Assembly (NCBI GenBank): GCA_003260075.1
Contig: QLIY01000053.1
Coordinates: 134,600-198,599, forward strand
Source of the DNA: Phallusia mammillata
Lineage: Eukaryota > Chordata > Ascidiacea > Phlebobranchia > Ascidiidae
DNA length: 64,000 bases
Direction of reading: 5' to 3'
A model generated the notes under the pieces. It was not told the origin of the DNA, made no database searches, and worked only from the letters and a program-made list of their open reading frames with translations. The position numbers were made by a program, and so were the translations under genes. Shown in pieces: positions 12,701 to 33,561 of the stretch. Each line of letters begins with the position of its first letter. The stretch's first letter is position 1.

Positions 12701-13573
12701 AGTCTAAAAGTTACTACTGACTTTTTGGTCGAAACCTAGACATTTGTCAAGAAAAGTGGTTGACAAAGAGGGCTGTTTGTGTATTGCTTTGGTGGGATCC
12801 CTTATTTAGGGCATTAGGATTTTAGTCCAACTTACCTTCAACACTGATGTCGCCTTCAAAAGTGCCTTCCGCCTTACATCGGCTACAGTCAGGACAACCT
12901 TGTTCATCCTCCTCGTAACCCACAGGACACTTCTTTAAACATTCCTCTGTGCTTTGGCATTCGTGATTTTCGGGTTTTGTATTGTTTCCTATTAAATGAT
13001 ATTTGCACAGAATTAAACATCTTAGGGCTTACCCATAAAGCCAAGGCAAACAGGGTAACATATTGATTCAATCTATCCAAATATGATGTTGCTTCCCAGG
13101 GTAAAAAATTGTCACAAAGAAAGTAAAAGCAGGCAACGTATAGCCTACCTGAAATGACTGCTTGTAGTGCCTTTTCCATTGCTTTGCGGTTTGGATCTGT
13201 GTGAATTATACGAAAGTAAAAAATTATGACGACACACAAAGCCTATATGGGATGTTTTTCGGAAAGATTTACCGAGTGAAAGTTTTTTGTCATGTTACTC
13301 CATACTTTTAGTTTCTAAAGTGTATGTTATCCCGACATACAGCATTGCAAATTTATATTATAAGCTTATAACTTATTGTAATTAATGTATAGGCCTGCAT
13401 TTACTTACCAGTTCCGGCATCTGCTTTGTTTGCACCAAGGGCCACAGCGCTGTGAAAAAAAAGTATATTGTTTATTATACATGCTAGAGAAAGTAAAGCT
13501 CTTACTTTATGCTGACAGCCACTCCAAACAGAAGAAACAGTCTCAAAACTCGGCCTAAGATTGTAGTTTTCAT
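9794..13573 (-). CDS. Secreted astacin metalloprotease with antistasin-like pro-region and ShK tail
   Basis: A zinc endopeptidase of the astacin family (M12A), predicted to be secreted as a zymogen. Eleven exons (13506-13573, 13409-13449, 13149-13196, 12836-12988, 12359-12514, 12016-12173, 11487-11628, 11086-11218, 10611-10693, 10250-10271, 9794-9881) join in phase to 363 aa. The first ATG opens a hydrophobic signal peptide (residues 1 to about 20). Residues about 60-90 hold six cysteines in an antistasin-like pattern with CPVGY. F96-D99 (FEGD) matches the aspartate switch that blocks astacin zinc in the zymogen. RRKR at 124-127 is a furin-type site just before the mature start. The catalytic motif is H224[10 protein letters not shown]234, and the Met-turn is SIMQY (M280, Y282; Gln where His is usual). 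Residues about 329-363 form a six-cysteine ShK domain ending in TAG. A 22-nt microexon at 10250-10271 carries part of ShK and is duplicated. The substrate is not predictable. Neighbouring copies 1 and 3 are broken, so this may be the only working copy in the cluster. Confidence 0.9.
10243..10474. repeat. Tandem duplication with C11 junction, copying a microexon
   Basis: Left copy 10243-10352, C11 at 10353-10363, right copy 10364 to about 10474. Both contain the 22-nt microexon with intact splice sites: 10250-10271 and 10371-10392 on the minus strand, identical. Using both would add 22 nt and break the frame, so only one can be used at a time. Confidence 0.9.
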
Positions 13574-15404
13574 TTTAGTACCGGTTAATTTTTGTGTCTG
13601 GTTATAAATGTAAAATGACTTGCGTTTTATGCATATATGCCCTCAGAATTAAGCAGCTGTTGTTTTTATATCAATACTGTAAAAAACGCTTTGTAAGCAG
13701 TAAAGGTTTTACAGCTGGACAACAGAACAGTCGGAAATGAAGTTTTTTGTCTGTTTTGGTTCTATTGTAAAACTACGTAGAAAATTGTCTTACGATGTTT
13801 AACAACTTTTACGAAACACTACGGCGTTTTATACCCGTTTAGAACTCTGTTTTGGCAACAATCCAGCAACAAAGACCTTATGGTTGTTTACGAGTTTCAT
13901 CCAAACAGTCTTCGCTTCATAAAATATTATGCTAAACATTAGTGAACAGCGTTTTAGATTTTCTCATACCATTCCAAACTCTTCTCATTGGAAGATTTTC
14001 GTACACGTCTTTTCGGGATTGCTTGATTCATATTTTTGCTGATGTGGCTTATATCTTAAGTTTCTTGGTATAGTGTTTTTGCAGATCGCACACGTTTTAG
14101 TAAATTTGTACAATGTTAAAAACTCGTTTTGCCGTTTGCTTTTTAATGGATAATTATGCCACGATAGCAGTCTTTTGGAAAAAGCGTGTGCGCATGTGCT
14201 TAGTTGCATCATCAATTTTACAATGTTCCAAATTTTTTGCTCCAAATATCAAAAATTATGTTCAAAATTTTAGTGTGGATTTCTTTACCTCAGAAACGGT
14301 ATTAAATGGCAAGCGTTGTTGGTTGTGGTGTCATTTCACTAATATTTTTATTTATGTAGATATTTATATATGGGTTTAGTACTGCTTGCATGGTCGCACA
14401 CAAGTATTAGAAATTACAAATTGGAGAACTATAGAGCTATATAGTCCTTGGGCATCATAGTAAACTATCTTGCAAGGAAGTTCAAATATTGTCTCCTCAT
14501 TCGCATCTTTTCTGGTCTGGGGGCGTCTGATTGACGTTTATTGCTTGTTTATGCAATTTTTTGCCGAGTTTACTCATTTACTTACTATGTCCACAACGTT
14601 ATAAAGAAAACATAACGTACTTATACATCAAAAACGTTTTTTTAGAGGGTTGCGGTTCACTTACATAAACCGTATAAAACTGTTTTGTAATTGCAAAAAA
14701 TGTCGCAAAAATATGTAAACGTCCACAGAACATCTGTTGTTTTCGAAAAAAATTAAGGCTTTGTAAAAGGATAAAAGGATTAGTAAAGCACCACAAACAG
14801 TCGGAAACAAACTTTTATCTGTTTAGCACTTTCGCTCTTTTGTAAAACTACGCAGAAAAAATTCACTTGTTTTCAAATGTTAATATTATGAAGCAACATT
14901 AGCTTGATGATTTTTAAGAAATCCTACAACCATTTAAACTCTATGGAACTATGTTTTGGCAACAAACGAGAAGAACAAAGCTTATGGCTGCTAACGTCGG
15001 CTATTCATCCGAATGCAGAAGTGTTTCCGTCATAACCTTATGATAAAACATGTTTTCAAGCGTTTAAACTTTTTTATAAAGCTCTATAGATTTGAAACCC
15101 GAAATCTATTGGTTTTACGGAATAGTCAAAAAGTTATCCCATTATTTGTATCTTTGTACAATTACACTTCCAGTGACCGACCCAAATCGCATGCGAAGGA
15201 CGGTTAGGCGGTTCAATTAGGGTTGCTGGTCAGGACAAAAGCGATTTATTCACGCCGTTAAAGTTATTTTGTGAGTGATAAGGATTCCCACCGTGATGAC
15301 GTAAATGGCTTTGTGCGACAAAATCTTGTGATGTAAATCGAATGTGCCTTTTAAAGTGTTGTGCAATTATATTTGTATTTAATATAATTTGACATACTTT
15401 GGAC
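13574..15404. other. Upstream region of astacin paralog 2
   Basis: No gene is recognised. The proximal 120 bp holds the TATA/CAGCTG module. Further out are two copies of the dispersed promoter-flank repeat (13675-13925 and 14775-15015), and at about 15243-15365 a third copy of the segment also found at 8700-8880 and 17385-17560. The remainder is low-complexity AT-rich DNA without recognisable features. Confidence 0.55.
13654..13670 (-). promoter_or_regulatory. TATA box plus CAGCTG E-box, astacin paralog 2
   Basis: On the minus strand TATAAAA (13664-13670) is followed four bases downstream by the palindromic E-box CAGCTG (13654-13659). The pair sits 80-97 bp before the ATG and is kept in the same spacing upstream of truncated paralog 3 (19266-19279, spacing one base shorter). 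Transcription would start near 13635-13640. The assignment rests on motif match and paralog conservation only. Confidence 0.5.
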
Positions 15405-16209
15405 ATTAAAAATGCAGTATGAAAATATCACCCAAGACTATCAAACCATTGCTGTTAGTTGTTGTGACATATGGCTTAAAACTAAAACTGCAGCTGATTA
15501 AATTGTATCCACACAACGTAGGACCTAACTTAACCATAGATGAACCCCCCCCCCCAGCTGATTAAATTGTATCCACACAACGTAGGACCTAACTTAACCA
15601 TACATGAACGAATGTACAGTTTGTTTAAAAGTTACTTACAAGCTTATAGATTTTGTACCACCCTTAATTGTGTTTATATTTTATTTGTTGCTTTTGACAA
15701 GTTATGAAAGTATTTTTTAAAATCAAGCTCGACCAAGTTTTAGGCTAACTGGACTTATTGGCGGATTTGTTGTGTGTACAAAAAGATTTAGAATATACGC
15801 CACATAGTATTTATTTCCGTATAAATGGGTTCTGTACCACAAACATATCTTACATACAAACGTTTCTTGTGAAAATTCGGTTTAATCTTTGTTTCTTTTT
15901 CATTTTGCACGTTTCTGAAACAAACAAAAAAAAAGTGCATAATAGCTCCTTTCTTCTGTGTTGACGGGAGTGCTATTTTTGCGGTTTGAGAATGGTGGTT
16001 CTAAAAATGTTCCATTTTATGGTTAACGAAACAATCTCAAACTTAGGTTGGCTAAAACTTCAGTTCGACTGAAAGCGTATTTTGCTTTCCCCGTAGTTAA
16101 ATGAAATCTTCGTTTCCGAAGTTCCGATGTGCATATCTTAAACTTTAGAAAGTATTGGTAGAATTGCCAGCTTCCTTCAGATTAAAATAAAAAGTCAAAA
16201 ATCGCACAT
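15405..16209. repeat. Segmental duplication block A (right copy)
   Basis: A copy of the flank at 1740-2480. It ends at about 16209 and joins directly to sequence like 7215 onward, which marks a duplication breakpoint. A C11-junction tandem duplication lies inside it. Confidence 0.8.
15491..15608. repeat. Tandem duplication with C11 junction
   Basis: Left copy 15491-15544, C11 at 15545-15555, right copy about 15555-15608. The copies are about 54 bp with a single mismatch near the end (ATAGATGAA against ATACATGAA). Confidence 0.9.
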
Positions 16210-17380
16210 ATTGTAAAATTACGTAAACATTTTTACAATGTTTGGTTAATAACTTTTACGAAATTGTACAATATTAGCCCCATGGACCTTTGTTTTCGAA
16301 ACAAACGAGTAAAACAAAGCTTAAAACTGTTTTTTACTTCCTAGTAATAACTAAATATTTCCACTTATTTCGTTATTTCTATTTTCGATAAATATTTCGA
16401 CAGTATTATTTGAACACATTTTTCGGGACTATAACTTAAGCCTTGTGTCAAGCAGACTTGGACAACTAGATAATTCTAGTTGTCTAGTTGGGAAAATTAG
16501 AGCAAAATGGCGGTAATTCTAGTTCTAATCTAATTTAGAATTATCGAGTAAGCTCTAATTCTAATTCTAATCTAATTTGCAAAAAAAGGAGATGCTCTAA
16601 TTTTAATTCTAATCTAATTTGAAAAACCGAAAAAAAATCTAGTTGTCCAAGTCTGGTGTCAAGTCAGCTATGTAATGTATTTTTTTCCTTTAATTTACTG
16701 TGAAATCTCGTACTGTACGTTTTATCGGTCTTGAAAGTGTGGGTTGAACTTATCCCACATGACATATATGTACCTGAAGCTGTGTCCAATTTTCGTTTTG
16801 ATGCTCACTAACAAGGTTGATGAGCGTAGGTCACAGCCGAAACAAGGAACTGCGGGTCGGTTATCTACGTTTGCCTATCGCAGGTTGCTGGTCATTGGTC
16901 TCGAGCTTTACACTAACAGAAAAGAACCAGAATTCATTAACTGGATCCAATTTCCAAATAAAAATTGAATGTTGAGTTCTAAAAACTTACCAAGTAGTTT
17001 GTTCGTATTAATATTGTAATAGCGTTTCGGAATGATTTTTTTCCAAGTACCCTAGGCAATTTGGTGAAGCTTGTTGTTTGCTGCTTGTTGTGACCTATGT
17101 GCCGTTGAAAAACTTAATATTGTCTTACCAATATCAGCTTGAAACAGACATAAGGAGTGCTATTTTTGTGGGATTGCCTAACTTGACTTCATTTTAAAAC
17201 CGCTGTTAAGAATAACGCCACTCCTTTATATCATTAGAAAGCATAAAGTTACTTTAGATTTAGACACGCGTTTTAACATACATTCGACATACAGCGAGCT
17301 ACTGCATTAACGCAAAGTGCACAGTGGTGTTGGTTACATTACGAAACACGTCGTAGACTGAAGGTTGGCGGTTAGAAATT
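16205..17380. repeat. Segmental duplication block B (right copy)
   Basis: Similar to 7215-8235, but interrupted by the MITE at 16453-16655. It continues into 17385-17730, which matches 8700-9080, and 17767-17822, which matches 9313-9368. No gene is recognised within it. Confidence 0.75.
16453..16655. mobile_element. hAT-type MITE, 203 bp, with perfect 8-bp target duplication
   Basis: Perfect 19-bp terminal inverted repeats (CAGACTTGGACAACTAGAT at 16453-16471 and its complement at 16637-16655) enclose an AT-rich interior built from repeated CTAATTCTAAT units. The 8-bp target duplication GTGTCAAG at 16445-16452 and 16656-16663 is exact. The paralogous segment near 7447-7454 carries GTGTCAAG once, which is the unoccupied target. 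No transposase is encoded. Confidence 0.92.
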
Positions 17381-17831
17381 ATTTTATTTAGACCGTTGAA
17401 ACTGTGGGCGAAAATGATTCCCACCGTGATGAAGTAAATGGTAGTGTGTGACAAATCTTGTGACGTAAATCGAATGTGCATTTGACTTTTGGAAATATTG
17501 TGTTAATGGTGACGTAACACGACTGTTGTTCAATTACGACGTAAATGGTGTAGCAAAGAAACGTTTTATGCGTGTTTCCATTACACGATCTATTTGGCAT
17601 TGAGTTTGAAAGGTTCCGTTAAGCCTCGCTGCAAGTGCATTGGGGCCCGGAAAATAATACTTCATGTTAGTTACCTAAAGCTGATAGTGTTTGTCTTTAA
17701 GGATACTAAGATAACGCTGCGTTTTTGTTGTTTAAAAAACTTTTCTGTAAACCATACGACAAGGGGGTGGTTTTGTTGTGAGTAAACTAACAACCACATC
17801 TTGTTTATTTCCACGTATACATAAGATAAGC

Positions 17832-19193
17832 GGTTCCCCAGTCCACGTAATCATTGAGTGCAGAACCTAAAATGTCGAAAAACATTTCATATTTCGGGGC
17901 TTTGCAACTGATAACGTGCTGAGTAAAAGTTTGTTAAATAAAGCATGTCTCTTTTTACAACCAAGTAGAAGAGTATCAATTTTGTCAAAACAGAATTGTA
18001 TTTATAGAAGGCAACGATAGATTATAGTTTATATTTTTACCTAAACCGTTATTGTCGACCTCATCGTCTGTTTTTGGCCATGGATGGAGACCGGATTTTA
18101 GAGCGTCTCGTTTGCGTCGTTTAGTTCCTTCGTTATCTGCACCATAAGCATCCAACACTGTGTTCAAATCTTCCTGGCCTGTGTCAATGTTAACCCAAAG
18201 TTTGGATACTCTAGAGCAGATTGTTCATTTTTTAGATATTTTTGGGAATAGAGCAATGCTTGTAGCATGTCTTTTGGTTACAGTGCAGCAGCAGACTGGT
18301 TCAAAAAGCGCAGTTTTGTTTGATGTACATTTCGAATTGTGTGTTTGTTGTGAAGAAGCGTTGTTGACCAATAAGGCTTTTTATGTATTGCCTTGATGAG
18401 ACCCCTTATTTGAGGCATTACGATTTTAATCCAACTTACCTTCGACACTGCTGTCGCCTTCAAATGTACCTTCTATCTTACACCGGCTACAGTCAGGACA
18501 ACCTTGTTCATCCTCCTCGTAACCCACGGGGCACTTCTTTAAACATTCCTCTGTGCGTGAGCATTCGTGATTTTCGGGTTTTGTATTTTTGCCTAGTTAA
18601 AAGATATTTGCACAGGATTAATTATGTTAGTGCTTATCGATCAAATCTCCCAACATTAAACTTGAACAATGTAAAATCAGGCAACGTTAGCCTACCTGAA
18701 ATAACATCTTGTAGTGCCTTTTCCATTTGGATCTGTGTGAATTGTACGAAAGTTACAACTTTGACGACACGTAAAGCATATGGGATTTTTTCCGTTTTAT
18801 GTCATTAATGCATACTTTTAGTTTCTGAAAAATTTGTTATCCCGACATACAGCATCGTCAAATTTATGTTGTATAAGTTGTTGTGATACACGTATACTAC
18901 ATTTACTTACCAGTTCCGGCATCTGCTTTGTTTGCACCAGGGGGGGGGGGTTTGTTATCCCGACATACAGCATCGTCAAATTTATGTTGTATAAGTTATT
19001 GTGATACATGTATACTACATTTACTTACCAGTTCCGGCATCTGCTTTGTTTGCACCAAGGGCCACAGCGCTGTAAAAAAATATTTATTTGTTTGCTATGC
19101 ATGCTAGAGAAATCAAAGCTCTTACTTAATGCAGACAGCCACTCCAAACATAAGAAACAGCTTCAAAACTCGGTTTAACATGGTAGTTTTCAT
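17832..19193 (-). pseudogene. Truncated astacin paralog 3 (5' half only)
   Basis: Exons match paralog 2 closely: 19126-19193 (signal peptide), 19029-19069, 18696-18732, 18440-18592 (antistasin-like module with CPVGY), 18041-18178 (propeptide with RRKR), and the first 35 bp or so of the catalytic-domain exon, starting at 17866. At about 17832 similarity ends and unrelated duplicated DNA begins, so zinc motif, Met-turn and ShK are all missing. Exon 3 is 37 nt instead of 48, which breaks the frame if it is included, and the propeptide exon has an in-frame deletion. If transcribed with exon 3 skipped, it could encode only a secreted pro-region-like peptide; I would not assume that it does. The upstream TATA/E-box pair is kept. 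Confidence 0.8.
18833..19057. repeat. Tandem duplication with G11 junction
   Basis: Left copy 18833-18939, G11 at 18940-18950, right copy 18951-19057. The unit carries most of exon 2 of astacin paralog 3; the left exon copy is cut by the G tract and has lost its acceptor. Confidence 0.9.
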
Positions 19194-20283
19194 TTCGGTA
19201 CCTTTTTGTGTCTGGTTATAATTATAAAATGGCGTGCGTATTATATGCATGCCCTTCGAATTAGGCAGCTGTTTTTATATCAAGACTGTAAAAACGCTTT
19301 GTAAGCAGTAAAGATTTTACAGCTGGACAACAGAACAGTCGGAAATAAAGTTTTTTGTCTGTTTTGATTTTATGGTGGAACTACGTAGAAAAATGTCTTA
19401 CAATGTTTCATGACTTTTGCGAAATACTACAGCATTTTAGACTCGTTTAGAACTATGTTTTGGCAACAATTCCAGCAACATAGACCTTATGGTTGTTTAC
19501 GAGTTTCATCCAAATAGACTTTGCTTCATAAAATGTTATGCTGAATGTTCTAATGTTCTGTTTACTTCATTTGCTGATTTTTATTTCTTTGTTTCACACG
19601 TATTATGACACCACAATTAAATAACTGATATTGCACGCGCGCACACACTGCAAACCGAAACAATAACCTCACATTGTGTGTTAACCTGCGCGTCACCAGT
19701 TTGTTTTTCGGGAGAGCTACTTACACCATAACTCACTTCAGCCGCACATTTAGCTAATTTTGGATAGGTGACGCATGAGCTGATTTATTTCTTTATTTAG
19801 CAGCTAAGTTGGGGTAGGGTTGGAAAGTTATTTTTTGAAATGGTACATTAAGAACTAAATTTTGAGGTTAATTTCATTTAATTTTTAATCATAATACCTA
19901 ACTCAAACCCTAACAGCCCGAACCGTAGGCATATTTTAAAGATTCACCGTTTTCATTAGGGATTGGTGCTCTTTGCGTCACCTATAAAAATTAGCTAAAT
20001 GTGCGACTGACGTGAGTTATGGTGTAAGTAGAATTTCCGCTTCCAGACTTGATGTTGCATGGTATAGACGTGGTTAATTGTAGCTGCTGGAAGCGGGTTG
20101 GCTCATGTTCTTGCAATGCAATTTTCATTTTCGACTTTGTGTTCGGCATAATCATCACAGAAAGTGTAATCAAAACATTTGATAATTTCAAAGNTATTGT
20201 TACGTTATAACCCGAAAATGGTTTCTTAAAGTCTAGTTTAGACCATTGTGCAGTTTGTCGATACATAATGATACCTAATAACC
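19194..20283. other. Upstream of astacin paralog 3 and spacer
   Basis: Holds the TATA/CAGCTG pair of paralog 3 (CAGCTG 19266-19271, TATAAAA 19273-19279 on minus), a copy of the dispersed promoter-flank repeat to about 19530, and the inverted-repeat element at 19717-20031. One unresolved base (n) lies at 20194. No gene is recognised. Confidence 0.55.
19717..20031. mobile_element. Long terminal-inverted-repeat element, 315 bp
   Basis: About 54 bp at the left end, starting CTACTTACACCATAACTCAC, is repeated in inverted form at the right end with few mismatches. The interior is AT-rich and encodes nothing. This structure fits a foldback-type MITE. No clear target duplication was found, so the family is unassigned. 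Confidence 0.7.
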
Positions 20284-20508
20284 CAGTGGTCGGCAACCGC
20301 CGGTCCGCGCCCCGGTACCGGTCCGCGAGGGTTGCGTTACCGGGCCGTATAAATTATGTTATAAAACGTTTGACCCATGTATCCCGGGGATGATAAACTA
20401 ATTTCGGCGTTTTTATTGCTAAATATTTGTACTTTTCTGAAGACCGGTCCGCGATAAAATTTTAGTTTCAAAAACGGTCCGCCGTGCACAAAAGATTGCC
20501 GACCCCTG
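20284..20508. mobile_element. hAT-type MITE, 225 bp, same family as 39986-40201
   Basis: Ends CAGTGGTCGGCAACC and GATTGCCGACCCCTG are imperfect inverted repeats typical of hAT elements. The interior, with CGGTCCGC motifs and AAACTAAAATTTTATCGC on the opposite strand, matches the element at 39986-40201 in inverse orientation. No convincing 8-bp target duplication remains here. Confidence 0.75.
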
Positions 20509-20671
20509 TTTTAGGGTATATTGGATTTTTGCTTTGAATTGAGCTCCGATAGCAAATTTTATAAGGGCGCCATCCAATGACGAGCAACCACCGTATGGGG
20601 CATTAAAGTTTTTCTAACTTAAAAAAAACTGTCCCAACGGTACAAAAACTACAGCTGGCCCATCACACAAC

Positions 20672-20677
20672 TTTATT
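20672..20677 (-). terminator. Candidate polyadenylation signal of the astacin-trypsin gene
   Basis: AATAAA on the minus strand, about 310 bp past the stop codon at 20985. It is the first canonical hexamer I noticed downstream of the stop. Not supported by transcript evidence. Confidence 0.45.
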
Positions 20678-20984
20678 GATTTTTTAAATAATTTATTTCA
20701 ATTTCACAAGTAACACCAATAGTATCATTACTTGCACTAAGATGTATTCACTTCGATAAAAAGAAAACGTTCACATAAAAATACAAGAAAAAAGATTTCT
20801 ATAAATAATTTCAAAAGCACAAATGACGGTGTATATACAAAACGCACATGTAGCACACAGTATTGCACTACTACGGTTTGGCAGAAGTGTGCCGGTTATA
20901 TAAACAGTGTTATTAGAATTAGGGGGCTACAGCCCAGTGGCAAAAATGTAGAATGAAAAAATATTCACTTTTAAAATTCGGTTT

Positions 20985-30969
<9,985 letters not shown>

Positions 30970-31113
30970 ATCCTGGATATCTCAATTTTCACCTTAAATG
31001 ATAATTTACCACACCACAGTATAATATTTAGCTTGCTCTATCGTGTTTACTGCAAAACCTGTGTGTGAAAGTGACTTATGAAGTCTGATACAATGGCAGT
31101 CGCGTGCCCCAGC

Positions 31114-31144
31114 ATTTATAGCAACAATACGTGATGTGACGTCA
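31114..31144 (-). promoter_or_regulatory. Core promoter of the astacin-trypsin gene: CRE-type site and TATA box
   Basis: On the minus strand the palindrome TGACGTCA (31137-31144), the consensus for CREB/ATF factors, lies 16 bp upstream of TATAAAT (31114-31120). Expected transcription start is near 31085-31090, giving a 5' leader of about 115 nt before the ATG at 30969. The assignment rests on motif match and position. Confidence 0.6.
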
Positions 31145-32125
31145 GGGGCACAGTGTCTTATTTGGCATGTGCACCTTTGCAAGTAAATTTAGCCGCAGCC
31201 CTTTCTGTGGGGTCAGCTCTGTGCGTTTGCCGTATTAGAATTAATACGGGTATAAAAAATCTATTTTTAATTGAAATTTACCATACTGCAGTTTAGATGG
31301 CATTCGATTTTGTATTATTAACTACGCACAAAAGTTTTGACCAGAACGAAAATAGTTTATTCCAGATCAAGAACTAGTGAAAATGTCCGATTCCCAGGGA
31401 TTACATAACAACTACAATATATTATAGTTTTGCGCAAGGTAACTGAATTTGACTGGGGCAAATTGGATCTAGAAAATTTGAGGAAAAGTTAAACAAAAAA
31501 ACGTTACGTTTTAAAACTTAAACAATTTTGACAAAATCTCAAACATGCTTTGTAGCGTTTTCTGTTGCACGCCACACAGTGATCTATATCAGTCTAAAAA
31601 TTTAGCACTATGTTGGGTTCATACCCCCGTAAAAAGTCGGCCACCACAAAAGGTATGTTTCTACTTTGGTACACTCTTTTTCCTCGCGCCTTCTTAAGGT
31701 AAATACTATTTTTACCAAAGTCCAAGAATACTGATACAACGCATACATGAGGCTGCATTAAGGCTAGTTGTGACGATGTTAAGCGCAAAAACAACAACAG
31801 CACATGATTTCATAAGAATTATTCATTCGAGGGTATGGGCTGATACGTTATACTGATGTATAATAGTGCTACGTATACGTAGTGTACATATACGTCACAT
31901 CACTGTGTTATTAACCGTTTTTAAAGATAAATCGCGTTACTTTGAAGGCATTTAAAACGTTAAGGGCTAAGTTTAATGCTTACTGAAACTTACTGATATA
32001 AAACTGGTGTTTACCTAATTTACTATTCCTGATTTACATTACTGGTCGGCTTTTATACAATAGAGCAAATTCGCTTTTGCACCATATTTCAAAGTTAATT
32101 TAGCACTGAATAAGAGAAGACATAA

Positions 32126-32237
32126 TATAGCGACTTTTTACACTTTGTTGTAATGCACATATACTCTTGTTTGGGGGGGGGGTCAAAGTATATAGCGACT
32201 TTTTACACTTTGTTGTAATGCACATATACTCTTGTTT
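32126..32237. repeat. Tandem duplication with G10 junction
   Basis: Left copy 32126-32172, G10 at 32173-32182, then eight unrelated bases, then right copy 32191-32237. The 47-bp copies are identical. This is the one clear case with extra filler between the tract and the second copy. Confidence 0.9.
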
Positions 32238-33532
32238 CATGTTGCAAGTCAGCTAATTATCCCAAAAGATTTAAATACTGTGTTGCGAGTGGTGCATGCA
32301 TCTTTTCCATACAGCAAACGTCGGAAAGCTTTGTACATTTAAAAATGTACATACGTTTAAGTTGAGGTAAATTTGTATTGTTTGGAGAGACCATAAGCTT
32401 AATATTATACCCTACTTAGATAAGTTAGGTCTTTTTGAAACAGTACCGATACGTTAATCACAATGTTTGAACAATTTTTGACGGTACCCTTTTGCGTGGA
32501 CATCTAGATTGTAAATCAGTTTTCTGTGATTTGCATTTGGCCAGGGATGTTTACATTACATGGCATACTTCACTTTAGCGCAGGATTTGGTACATAACAA
32601 AAACAGTTACTTATAATCCAAACCACAACAAGATTGGGTAACAAATGACTCCATGACTAAATTGTTCATTTTTACTGTTCTTTTTGCAAGTGGTATTCCG
32701 AAAAAACGTATCGATGTTTGTTAAAGTTTAATCACCTATATCAGCGCTTTTTCGTAGAAGATGGCGTATATAAATGACATTTAACGTCATACGCCAGTAA
32801 ACTTTGAGTTACCGAATTTTTGTCCTGGTTTGACCCCGGTATATTGTAAACTATAACGCCAAATGACAAGGTTAAATACGTTTTTTCAGGGTTAAAACTA
32901 CGTGCCTGGTCATATGTCAATAAACCGTTGCAAGCAAGAAAGAATAGTATTTGCTATTAGATACAAAACAGATTTTATTAGATACAAAACAGACACATTA
33001 TCAACTTATAATGTCAAAAACTGCCAATGCTTGACATCGTAGTAATTTTCTTCAGCATCAACCCTATTCTATAGCGGATTTTACCATCAATAAGTAATTT
33101 GTAAAGTCACAGCGATTGGAATTGCGCCTCTCCATAAACATGCGTCATAAATTGATTATTTCCGTTGTAAATCCCTAAGTAATTAACTACCGATGAAAAA
33201 ATTCATGGAAACTGGTTAGTTTGCGATTCAGTATGGACTCAAACAACTTTTCCAGTCCTGTGGTAGTCACTAGAAATGTTAATGAGGAAAAAACTGCATG
33301 ATGAGGTTGAAACAAAACGTCAGAACTGATTGAATCATTCATGACCCACTTATTCTTACTTTTTTTAACACATTTAGAGAGATATTTCTCAACTTTTGCC
33401 GAGTCATGGTTTTTTCCATTGTACAGGAGTCCTGTAATGGTACAAAATATCATTCGAAACATGCGAAACCTTATCTTTGCGCCGCCAAATATGACTGCTG
33501 ATTGCTATTTCGTGACACGCGTTCATGACAGG

Positions 33533-33561
33533 TGACGTCACGACCGGGGATTGTGACGTCA
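33533..33561. promoter_or_regulatory. Paired TGACGTCA (CRE-type) sites
   Basis: TGACGTCA at 33533-33540 and 33554-33561 start 21 bp apart, two DNA helical turns. They sit in a stretch that is locally richer in G+C than its surroundings (to about 33790). No gene starts recognisably next to them. A distal enhancer or an unrecognised promoter are both possible. Confidence 0.4.

Noticed and set aside
16500..16640. Repeated CTAATTCTAAT units considered as a CRISPR-like or telomeric array
   Set aside because: They lie inside a transposon with terminal inverted repeats and have no spacer structure.
20276..20516. Target site duplication for the 20284-20508 MITE
   Set aside because: The flanks TAATAACC and TTTTAGGG do not match, so no duplication is claimed.
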